Assembly (NCBI GenBank): GCA_013112685.1 | Contig: JABFGC010000002.1 | Location: 2,552,902 to 2,616,901, forward strand | Source of the DNA: Chloroflexota bacterium | GTDB taxonomy: Bacteria > Chloroflexota > Anaerolineae > Anaerolineales > Villigracilaceae | Reading direction: 5' to 3' | DNA: 64,000 nt | In this document: piece by piece, positions 15,963 through 23,578 of the stretch | Layout: every line of letters begins with the position of its first letter | How positions within the stretch are numbered: position 1 is the first letter of the stretch | Made by a program: the position numbers and the translations under genes | Notes under the pieces: model-generated | Database searches by the model: none | What the model was told of the DNA's origin: nothing | What the model saw: only the letters and a program-made list of their open reading frames with translations

Positions 15963-17567
15963 TCATTTGCCTTCCAGCCACATATATCTTTCAATCGGAA
16001 TCGAAATCGGCGTGAAGGTAAAGCCTTTCACATACGGCTGAACGAGTTGGAACGTAAGCGAATGGGTGGTGAAAAGCACGGGGGCGTCGTCAACAATCAT
16101 TCGCTCCGCCTGCTGGTACATTTCGATGCGCCGGGTCACATCCTGCTCGACGCGCGCGGCTTCGAGCAAAGCATCCAATTCGGGGTTGGAGTAACCGCCG
16201 TGATTCTGCGCCGAGCCGCTGTGGAAGAGCACATCTGCAAAGTTTTCGGGGTCGGGGTAATCGGCACACCAGCCGCCGTCGAAAATCTGACCGTGATTGC
16301 CGGAGAAAATCTGCTCGTAGTAGAAGTTGTAATCGAGGTTCTCGACCTTGATGGTCACGCCGAGGTATTGCTCCCACATCTCCGCCAGCGCAGAGACCGT
16401 GCCGCCGACATAACTGCCGATGCCTGCGTTGGTGTAAACGATTTCAGGCAAGCCCTCGGACCCGCCATATTTGGACTGCCTGAGCAGTTCGCGCGCCTGT
16501 TCGGGGTCGAACGGCAAGCCTTCGAGCTCGTAACTGAAACCGGGCAAGCCGGGCGGATACGGCCCGACGGCGGGCAGGGCGAGCCCGCGATACAGCACAT
16601 CAATGTAACGCTGACGGTCGAACGCCATGCTGAATGCCTTGCGCACGTTGACATCGTCGAACGGCGGGCGGGTGGCGTCAAAGACCACGTAACTCGTGCA
16701 GAGGTCCACGCCGGTAACGAGGTTGGCGTTCAACGGCTCGGCGGGGGCGAGCATGCGCTCGACCGAGTACAAGCCCACGCCTGCGACATCCACCTCGCCA
16801 GTCTCGAAGAGGCGCACATCGTCGCCGGCATAAATCTTAACCACCACATACGGGATGGACGGCGCGCCGAGATAAAAATCCTGGTTGGCTTCATAGAGAA
16901 TGTATTCGTAGGATTTCCACTCGGTCAGTTTGTACGGACCCGTGCCGTTCGGCTGAAGCACCCATTCTTCACCCATCGAGACGTTATCCCTGTCAACGAC
17001 GAAGGCCGTGGGGAACGTGAGTTTCATGATGAAGTAGGGCTTGGGCGCATCAATCGTGACTTGAAGTGTTTTCTCGTCAATGACCTTCAACCCGCTGATG
17101 GCTGTTGCCGACCCCTTGACCATCTCACGCACACCGACGATATCGCCCAGATACGTCAGCACCGTATCCGAAGCGAGATCGGAGCTGGCGGCGCGCTCCC
17201 ATGAAAAGACCACGTCCTGCGCGGTGACATCGCGTCCGTTGTGGAACCTGGCATTCTCGCGGATGTGGAAAGTGTAAACCGTGCCATCCGCGCTGACTTC
17301 CCACGTCTCGGCGAGGTCGGGGGTGATGTTGAGGCGCGGGTCGAGCGAGACCAGCCCGCTGAAAGCGAGTTTGTCGCCGGAACTGTAGGTGGTGGCGGGG
17401 TCGTAATCGCGCAGGTTGGCGGATTCGCCCCCGTTGTACACCAATGCCTGATCGAACGGGATACCGATTTGCAGCGCAAGCGCATCCGGCATGCTGGCGG
17501 TCAGGAAGAGGGAACACAGGACGGTGAACGCGAGAAAAATCAGGAAGGGTTTCTTCAATTTACCCAT
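15963..17567 (-). CDS. Oligopeptide ABC transporter substrate-binding protein (SBP_bac_5)
   Basis: 534 residues. It begins with a Sec signal peptide (about residues 1-32, ending ALALQIG) and then the SBP_bac_5 fold: ITPDLAETWEVSADGTVYTFHIRENARFHNG is the family signature, with further conserved parts GTGPYKLTEWKSYEYI and NVRKAFSMAFDRQRYI. It would capture peptides or similar solutes for an ABC importer, but no permease or ATPase gene is nearby. There is no clear lipobox Cys at the cleavage site. The start at 17567 has AAAGGAGG upstream and lies inside the end of the protease gene (8-base overlap), so the two are likely translated together. Confidence 0.92.
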   Translation of the reverse strand: MGKLKKPFLIFLAFTVLCSLFLTASMPDALALQIGIPFDQALVYNGGESANLRDYDPATTYSSGDKLAFSGLVSLDPRLNITPDLAETWEVSADGTVYTFHIRENARFHNGRDVTAQDVVFSWERAASSDLASDTVLTYLGDIVGVREMVKGSATAISGLKVIDEKTLQVTIDAPKPYFIMKLTFPTAFVVDRDNVSMGEEWVLQPNGTGPYKLTEWKSYEYILYEANQDFYLGAPSIPYVVVKIYAGDDVRLFETGEVDVAGVGLYSVERMLAPAEPLNANLVTGVDLCTSYVVFDATRPPFDDVNVRKAFSMAFDRQRYIDVLYRGLALPAVGPYPPGLPGFSYELEGLPFDPEQARELLRQSKYGGSEGLPEIVYTNAGIGSYVGGTVSALAEMWEQYLGVTIKVENLDYNFYYEQIFSGNHGQIFDGGWCADYPDPENFADVLFHSGSAQNHGGYSNPELDALLEAARVEQDVTRRIEMYQQAERMIVDDAPVLFTTHSLTFQLVQPYVKGFTFTPISIPIERYMWLEGK

Positions 17568-18930
17568 TGCTGCCTCCTTTGGCGTTTCCCCTGCGGATGA
17601 CAAACCCAAGCACGATGACGCCAATGATCAGCAGGAATACCAGACAGAAGCAAACCAATGCAATCGTCAGCATCAGCGGTGGACTGGAACGGACAGGCGG
17701 GGAATCGGTCTGGCTGAAAGAGGAGGTTGGAATCACATAGGGGGTCGGCGTAACCGCCAGTGGAATGCCGGAGATCGGCACATAAGTCGGCACGAACGTT
17801 GGAGTGGGCATGGCGGTCGCCTGCGCAACCACAAGCGGAGCCGCACCCACCGATTCGCGCCAGGCGGCGTCCAAGCCATCGGTATCGAAGCCGTAAACTT
17901 CGAGCAGGGCATCGTCAATCGGTTTGGCGTCGCGCAGGGCGGTCAACAGGTCTGCCATTTCCTCGTTGCCGTAGGTTTCGATCAGGAATTTGACCACACT
18001 GTATGACTGGCTGTAGGAGAGGTTGGCTTTATCGGGCAGTTCCGAAAAGCCGCCGTTCAACGAACGCAGGGTGATGAGGGTGTTCGAGCGGATGGCGGCA
18101 TCCAGCATGGACTGCATGGACGGGTCAAGTTCGCCCTCGCTGTACATGGCGAGGCCCTCCTCCAGCCAGCCGGGGCGCGTGCCGATGCAGGAGAAGGCGT
18201 TGCGCCCGACCAGAATGTGAGTCAGTTCGTGGATAACGGTATTTTTATCCCATGCCGCATCCGAACCGGAAACACCCATGATGACGATGTTGAAATCGGA
18301 ATACGCCTGCCCGCCCGTCCATGCCGGTTCGTAAAGGACGGCGTCGCGCATGTCATCGTAGTTGGGATAAACGAAAATATCAATGGGCGCATCGGGGGTC
18401 ATGCCCGATTGTTCCTCGTTGCGGCGCAGACCTTCCACCCCGGCTTCGAGCATGGTCCGGGCGAAATCTTCGCTTTTGCCGTAGTAGTGCAGGCGGATGT
18501 CTTCGTTGGAAATCGTCTTCCAGTCGTGAATGTCGTCAAGCCAGGTGACGGTTCGCATCTCGCTGACGAATTCGTTGCCGGCTTCGTCGGCGTAGCGCCA
18601 GCGCCACCAGATGCTCGCGCCGGGAGGGAGTGAACCACTTTGGCGCATATCCCACGTCCAGGAAACGTCCAGGGATTTGCCCGGCGAGAATTCGGGAAAG
18701 GCTTTGGCGATCACCTCGCCGCAGGTCAATTGCTCGTTGCCGTATTCCAGCGTGACCGAGACGATGTTGGAATCCGCTTCGAGCGTGGCAGAAAAGGTTG
18801 CAGCGTTGGGAAAATCCAGGGTCGCAGAATCATTTGAAACGTCAGCATGAGGCGCGGCAGCCGCATGAGCAGGGGTGAGCAGGGAACCAATCAGAAAGAG
18901 CAGGAAAAGGATCAATCGAAATCGCGTCAT
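17560..18930 (-). CDS. Membrane-anchored zinc metalloprotease (peptidase MA-like)
   Basis: 456 residues: signal peptide (1-27), a beta-rich N-terminal domain, a gluzincin-type protease domain with the zinc motif VIHELTHILVG (about residues 223-233) and the downstream Glu in PGWLEEGLAMY, a Pro/Thr linker, and a C-terminal transmembrane helix (LTIALVCFCLVFLLIIGVIVL) with a basic tail. The active site should face outside. It is coupled by an 8-base overlap to a peptide-binding protein, so joint peptide release and capture is an inference. The start at 18930 has GGAGGAGTTC upstream. Confidence 0.85.
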   Translation of the reverse strand: MTRFRLILFLLFLIGSLLTPAHAAAAPHADVSNDSATLDFPNAATFSATLEADSNIVSVTLEYGNEQLTCGEVIAKAFPEFSPGKSLDVSWTWDMRQSGSLPPGASIWWRWRYADEAGNEFVSEMRTVTWLDDIHDWKTISNEDIRLHYYGKSEDFARTMLEAGVEGLRRNEEQSGMTPDAPIDIFVYPNYDDMRDAVLYEPAWTGGQAYSDFNIVIMGVSGSDAAWDKNTVIHELTHILVGRNAFSCIGTRPGWLEEGLAMYSEGELDPSMQSMLDAAIRSNTLITLRSLNGGFSELPDKANLSYSQSYSVVKFLIETYGNEEMADLLTALRDAKPIDDALLEVYGFDTDGLDAAWRESVGAAPLVVAQATAMPTPTFVPTYVPISGIPLAVTPTPYVIPTSSFSQTDSPPVRSSPPLMLTIALVCFCLVFLLIIGVIVLGFVIRRGNAKGGSNG

Positions 18931-19113
18931 GAACTCCTCCAAAAAATTTTGCCAACTATACCATCAAACGCCAGGCGTCACGTCGAAATAGGACAATGTC
19001 AGGTGGATTTCATGACATCCATCATTCCCGAAAACTCAGACATATTTAATCTCGATATGTAAAATGGACTTAACTTGTTACATTTGGCACTTAGCAAGAA
19101 TCCCGGAGGTTCC

Positions 19114-19596
19114 ATGCAACGAACAAAATTCATCCTCGGCGGTTTGCTGATTTTGGCGGCGGTCGTTTATCTTATTGCTTCATCCACCCAGGCAAGCGCG
19201 GAATATTTCATGACCGTGGACGAGTTGAAAGCGGAAGGCGTGGCGGCAATCAACAAAAGCATCCGTCTTTCGGGCGCGGTCATCGGCGATACGATCCAGT
19301 ACGACCCGCAAACGCTGACACTCACCTTCGAGATCGCCCACGTAACCGGTGATAACAAGGAAATCGAAGCGCAGGGCGGGCTGGCGGAAGTGCTGTACCA
19401 GGCTGTGAACGATCCCGGCCGCCAGCGCATCACGATTGTCTATGTGGGTCCCAAGCCGGACCTGCTCCGCAGTGAAGCGCAGGCGATCGTGACCGGCAAA
19501 CTCGGCGAGGACGGCATCTTTTATGCCGAGGAACTTTTGCTCAAATGTCCCACCCGTTATGAAGAGGCGGTACCTGAGCAAGCCTCCAGCAACTAA
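19114..19596 (+). CDS. ccmE: CcmE heme chaperone, CXXXY type
   Basis: Carries heme on the outer face of the membrane from CcmC to CcmF. 160 residues: N-terminal transmembrane anchor (FILGGLLILAAVVYLIASS), then the OB-fold with IRLSGAVIGDTIQY, IAHVTGDNKEI, ITIVYVGPKPDLLRSEAQAIVTGKL and GIFYAEELLLKCPTRYEE. The heme-binding position, normally His in LLAKHDExY, is Cys here, giving C-P-T-R-Y. This is the CXXXY variant known from archaea and Desulfovibrio. First gene of the maturation cluster; GGAGG upstream of the start. Confidence 0.93.
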   Translation: MQRTKFILGGLLILAAVVYLIASSTQASAEYFMTVDELKAEGVAAINKSIRLSGAVIGDTIQYDPQTLTLTFEIAHVTGDNKEIEAQGGLAEVLYQAVNDPGRQRITIVYVGPKPDLLRSEAQAIVTGKLGEDGIFYAEELLLKCPTRYEEAVPEQASSN

Positions 19597-19637
19597 CCAA
19601 AGAACCTGATGGGTGTTATATCCGTCAGGTTTTGTTT

Positions 19638-19687
19638 CTCACCCCTGCATCCCTTTCCTTAATGGGGGAGAGGATGGGGATGAGGGA
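19638..19687. repeat. Spacer repeat, 'ctcaccc...gggatgaggg' family
   Basis: ctcacccctgcatccc pairs with ggggatgaggg across an inner ccttaatgggggagagg. The same palindromic family lies at 22326-22397 before ccmG and supplies the last residues of the PF13769 protein at 41853-41888. Confidence 0.55.
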
Positions 19688-19702
19688 AATAAAGGAATAA
19701 CT

Positions 19703-21773
19703 ATGCTCCCAGAATTTGGATACGGCGTTTTACTGGTCAGTTTCATCGTGACAGTTTACAGCGGGATTGCTGCGGTCTATGGCGTGACGAACAAGTCCGC
19801 CTCGCTGGTGGAAAGCGCGCGGCGCGCCCAGCTGCTCACCTTTCCGCTGATTACCCTTTCCTCGCTTACGTTAATTTATCTGCTGGTCAACAATCACTTC
19901 GAGGTTTCGTTCGTTTACGAGGTGACCAGCCGCAGCATGCCCACCTACCTCAAAGTGACCGCCTGGTGGGGTGGACAGGCCGGCTCGCTGGTGTTCTGGT
20001 CGTGGCTGCTGGCGGCATTCACCTCGGCTGTGACGCTGCGCAAATGGGACCGCGACGCAGAATTCCTGCCGTGGGTGATCGTGGTTTCCGCAATCACGCT
20101 GGCGTTCTTCCTCGGCATGGTGGTCTTCTACGAGAATCCGTTCACGCGCTTCTGGCTGGTGAACGGCGGCGTGGAACCGGCCATGTTCCCGCCCTCCTCC
20201 ACAGCGACGGTATTCACGCCGGATGACGGTCAGGGATTGAACCCGCTTCTGCGCCACCCGGGGCATGATCATTCATCCGCCCATGCTTTACCTCGGCTTT
20301 GTGTCTTTCGTCATCCCCTACGCTTTTGCGATGGCGGCGCTCATCACCGGGCGCACCGACGACCGCTGGATCCGCATCACCCGCCGCTGGACGTTGTGGG
20401 CATGGCTGTTCCTCTCCCTCGGTCTCGTGCTTGGCGGACGCTGGGCGTACGATGTGCTGGGCTGGGGCGGCTACTGGGGCTGGGACCCGGTCGAAATCGC
20501 CGCCTTCATGCCCCGGCTGACCGGCACCGCCTTTTTGCATTCGGTCATGATTCAGGAAAAGCGCGGTCTGCTCAAATATTGGAACATGATCCTCGTCATC
20601 CTGACGTACGCGCTGGTGATCTTTGGAACGTTCCTGACGCGCTCCGGCGTGCTTTCGTCCGTTCATGCCTTTGCGAACAGTCCCATCGGTCCGCTCTTCA
20701 TGGGCTTCGTCAGCCTTTCGTTGATCGCGTCTGTGGCTCTGCTCATCAAACGCTGGCCCGAACTCAAAAGTGAAACCGAGATGAAGTCCATGCTTTCGCG
20801 CGAGGCGCTGTTCCTGCTCAACAACCTGCTGTTCATGAGCATTTTGGTGGTGTGTTTCTGGGGCGTGATCTACCCGCTGATTTCAGAACTGGCGACGGGT
20901 CAAAAAGTGACTGTGGGGCCGCCGTATTACGAACGCGCTACGGGTCCGCTCTTCGCCGGTCTGCTCTTCCTGATGGCGGTCGCTCCGCTTTCGGCGTGGG
21001 GACACTCGACGGTTCAGACCCTCGGGCGTGCGTTGTGGAAGTCGTTCGCCGCGGCTCTGGTCGTGACCGGAATCCTGTTTGCCACCTACACACAGAACGT
21101 CTACGCCCTGGTTGGCTTCTTCCTCATCACGCTGGTGTTGTTCGCCACCCTGCATGAGTTCTGGCGCGGCGCGCGCGCAAGGCAAATGGCGCAGAACGAA
21201 AACTTTTTCGCCGCGCTCAGCCGCCTGATGGGACGCAACCGCCGCCGTTACGGCGGATACATCATCCACATCAGCATGGCGTTGATGGCAATCGGCATCC
21301 TCGGCATCGAACTCTTCCAGATGGAAACCCAGGGCACGGTGGCGCAGGGCGAACAGATCGCCATCGGCGATTACGTCGTCGAATACCGCGAACTCGCCTC
21401 GTGGGATAACCGCGGCGAAGGCGTCAATTACACCCGCGCGGTGGTGGATATTTACGAGAACGGCATCTACCTCGGTCAGTTGTACCCGCGCATTGATTTC
21501 TACTTCGACTCCCAGCAGAACATGACCATCCCCGGTCAGCGTTCCACCTTCCGCGACGATCTCTACATCCTGCTCGTGGACTGGCAGCCCGTCTCAACCA
21601 TCGGCGCGACGTTCAAAATCTACGTCAACCCGCTGGTTAACTGGCTGTGGATCGGCAGCATCACCTTCCTGTTGGGATTGATCTTCGCCGCCTGGCCCGA
21701 CCGCGACCCGGCGGATGAGCCCGTGCGCCGCAAAGTGACGCGGGACGTGCGCCAGACCAGCGCGGCGGATTGA
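19703..21773 (+). CDS. ccmF: CcmF heme-apocytochrome ligation protein (frame break near 20262)
   Basis: Membrane protein of the cytochrome c heme lyase complex. It has many transmembrane segments, the tryptophan-rich WWD signature WGGYWGWDPVE (normally WGGWWFWDPVE), and conserved His-bearing segments IIHPPMLYLGFVSF and TAFLHSVMIQEKRG. The last 150 residues form an extracytoplasmic domain with a final transmembrane helix. One extra G in HPG/MIIHPP near 20262 splits the frame; joined length is about 690 residues, close to the family norm. The start at 19703 has AAAGGAA upstream. It follows ccmE by about 100 bases of repeat-containing spacer. Confidence 0.92.
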
Positions 21774-21805
21774 AGTAATCGGTAATTGGTAATTGGAGAT
21801 ATGGA

Positions 21806-22321
21806 ATGAGTCGAACAAAATTACGAATTACAAATTACGGTTTATTTGCCTTCGCGCTTGTCCTTGTGCTAACCGGCTTGTTTTACCAAACCGTCTCTGC
21901 CCAGGACCCCACCCCCACCGACGACGAAGTCAACAAGATCGCCAAGCAGTTGTATTGCCCGGTTTGCGAAAATACGCCGCTGGATGTATGCCCGACGGAG
22001 GCGTGCCGTCAGTGGCGCGAGTTGATCCGTTTGCAGCTCTCGCAGGGCAAGAGCGAAGAGGAAATCAAACAGTATTTTGTGGATAACTACGGCGCACGCG
22101 TGCTTTCCGAACCTCCGCGCACGGGCTTGAACTGGCTGGTGTACATCCTGCCGCCGGTGTTGATCCCGGCGGGAGCGTTCATCCTCTTCCGCTCGTTCCG
22201 GGAGTGGACAAAGCCCCGGGCTGTCGAAGCAGGTTCGGGTCCGGTTAAAGAAGCGGGCGAAGCGTCTGAAAAAGATCCTTACATCGCGCGTCTTGAAGAA
22301 GAATTGAAGAACAGAAAATAA
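21806..22321 (+). CDS. ccmH: CcmH/CycL-type thiol oxidoreductase
   Basis: 171 residues. N-terminal signal anchor, then the family motif KQLYCPVCENTPLDVCPTEAC (canonical LRCPVCQNQSI), with two extra Cys, and the helix LIRLQLSQGKSEEEIKQYFVDNYGARVL. A transmembrane helix (LVYILPPVLIPAGAFILF) and an acidic tail follow. The CxxC pair reduces the apocytochrome heme-binding cysteines. Residues 4-12 (TKLRITNYG) are encoded by a spacer-type repeat word (acgaattacaaattacgg). The upstream spacer 21775-21799 contains related words (ggtaattggtaattggagat), so the start region may have been captured from a repeat. Confidence 0.88.
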   Translation: MSRTKLRITNYGLFAFALVLVLTGLFYQTVSAQDPTPTDDEVNKIAKQLYCPVCENTPLDVCPTEACRQWRELIRLQLSQGKSEEEIKQYFVDNYGARVLSEPPRTGLNWLVYILPPVLIPAGAFILFRSFREWTKPRAVEAGSGPVKEAGEASEKDPYIARLEEELKNRK

Positions 22322-22325
22322 AAAG

Positions 22326-22397
22326 CCTCCCTCACCTTAGCCCTCTCCCAGAGGGAGAAGGAACTCCCATCCCCCAAAGGGGAAGGGCAGGGATGAG
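22326..22397. repeat. Spacer repeat, 'ccctcacc...ggatgagggc' family
   Basis: cctcaccttagccctctccc and ggggaagggcagggatgaggg are complementary arms with gagggagaagg in between. It lies in the ccmH-ccmG spacer and overlaps the extended but unlikely start of ccmG. Confidence 0.55.
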
Positions 22398-22413
22398 GGC
22401 AACGGAGAATGTC

Positions 22414-22980
22414 ATGACTGAAACAACGACCCCAAAACGCGGCGTGCCCCTGTGGGCGCAGATCGTGATTTGGGCATTCATTGCGGGTTTGCTCGTGCTG
22501 GTGGGAGTCATCCTCAGCAAACGCCAGCAGGGGACCGTCCAGCCGGGGGACAAAATCCCCGATTTCACCCTGCCGCTGTTCAGCGGATATGAGTACGAAG
22601 GCAAAAGCGAAGTGAAACTGTCGGACTTTAGCGGCAAGGTGGTGGTGTTGAACTTCTGGGCTTCGTGGTGCAAACCCTGCGAACAGGAAGCCGCGGAACT
22701 CGAAGAAGCCTGGCAGTTCTACAAGGACAGCGGCAAAGTCGTCTTCCTCGGCGCCGATTACGTGGATACCGAGCCGGAGGCGCGCGCCTACCTGAAGAAG
22801 TTCGGTATCACGTATTACAACGGTCCAGACATGGGCACGCGGATCTCGCAGTTGTTCCGCATCCGCGGCGTGCCTGAGACGTATTTTATAGACCCCGATG
22901 GCGTGCTTTACTTCGTCAAGGTGGGTCCCTTCCTCTCTGTTGATGAGATCAAGTCCATCATTGACCAGAAACTCCAATAA
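22414..22980 (+). CDS. ccmG: CcmG/ResA-like thioredoxin-fold protein
   Basis: 188 residues: N-terminal transmembrane anchor (VPLWAQIVIWAFIAGLLVLVGVIL) and a TlpA/ResA thioredoxin domain with NFWASWCKPCEQEAAEL as the CxxC active site and RIRGVPETYFIDPDG with the conserved cis-Pro. It delivers reducing equivalents to CcmH and the apocytochrome outside the membrane. The start at 22414 (MTETTTPKRG) is chosen because CGGAG lies 8 bases upstream; the ATG at 22393 is inside the repeat. Next gene is 9 bases away. Confidence 0.9.
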   Translation: MTETTTPKRGVPLWAQIVIWAFIAGLLVLVGVILSKRQQGTVQPGDKIPDFTLPLFSGYEYEGKSEVKLSDFSGKVVVLNFWASWCKPCEQEAAELEEAWQFYKDSGKVVFLGADYVDTEPEARAYLKKFGITYYNGPDMGTRISQLFRIRGVPETYFIDPDGVLYFVKVGPFLSVDEIKSIIDQKLQ

Positions 22981-22989
22981 GGCGGAGAC

Positions 22990-23500
22990 ATGGAATTAGG
23001 TTCTATCTTTCTCATCCTGGCGGTGTTGGTGGGAGTCGGCGTCTACCTGTATATGCCGCTCACCCGGCGCGCGCGCGGCATGAACGCGGATGCCTCGCAC
23101 GAAATCTCGGCCTTGAAAGCCGAGCGCGACCGCGTCATCAACGCCTTGCAGGAACTGGATTTCGATTTCAACCTCGGCAAAATCCCCGCCGCAGATTACC
23201 CCGAACAACGCGCCGCGCTCCTGCAAAAAGGCGCGGATATTCTCCGCAGACTCGATGAACTCGCGCCCGCCTCCACAGCCGGCACGGATGCCGAGGCGCG
23301 CATCGAAAAAAGCCGCCGCCGCCAAACGCGCCGATGCCGCCAGACAGGCTGTGGAAATCAGCGACGACGACATCGAAGCCATGATCGCCTCCCGCCGCAA
23401 ACAGCACAAGAGCAAGTCGGCGGGGTTTTGCCCCAAGTGCGGAAAGCCCGTGCTGGTGACGGATAAGTTCTGCCCTTCGTGCGGGAAGGCGTTGACGTGA
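22990..23500 (+). CDS. CcmI-like assembly factor with C-terminal zinc ribbon (frame break near 23310)
   Basis: N-terminal transmembrane segment (SIFLILAVLVGVGVYLYM), then a CcmI/YtxH-like coiled coil (ISALKAERDRVINALQELDFDFNLGKIPAADYPEQR), and after the frame break an Ala-rich helix and a two-CxxC zinc ribbon (FCPKCGKPVLVTDKFCPSCGKAL). One extra A in the run before the Ala-rich part accounts for the break. The ELDFD..GKI...Y pattern is shared with the CcmI N-terminus and with the end of the cytochrome gene downstream. Position between ccmG and the cytochrome supports an assembly role; the zinc ribbon is not typical of CcmI. Confidence 0.75.
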
Positions 23501-23560
23501 TTACCCAATTACCCACTTACGCAATTACGTAATTGGGTGATTAGGTAATTGGGTAATTGC
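23501..23560. repeat. Hairpin-forming 'acccaattac/gtaattgggt' repeat
   Basis: ttacccaattacccacttac and gtaattgggtgattaggtaattgggtaattg contain several complementary words able to form one long hairpin. It belongs to the spacer family built on aattac and taattgg. Confidence 0.65.
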
Positions 23561-23578
23561 GACTCTCCGAGGAATTTC

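Noticed and set aside
15942..17204. 420-residue plus-strand frame
   Set aside because: Antisense of the SBP_bac_5 gene.
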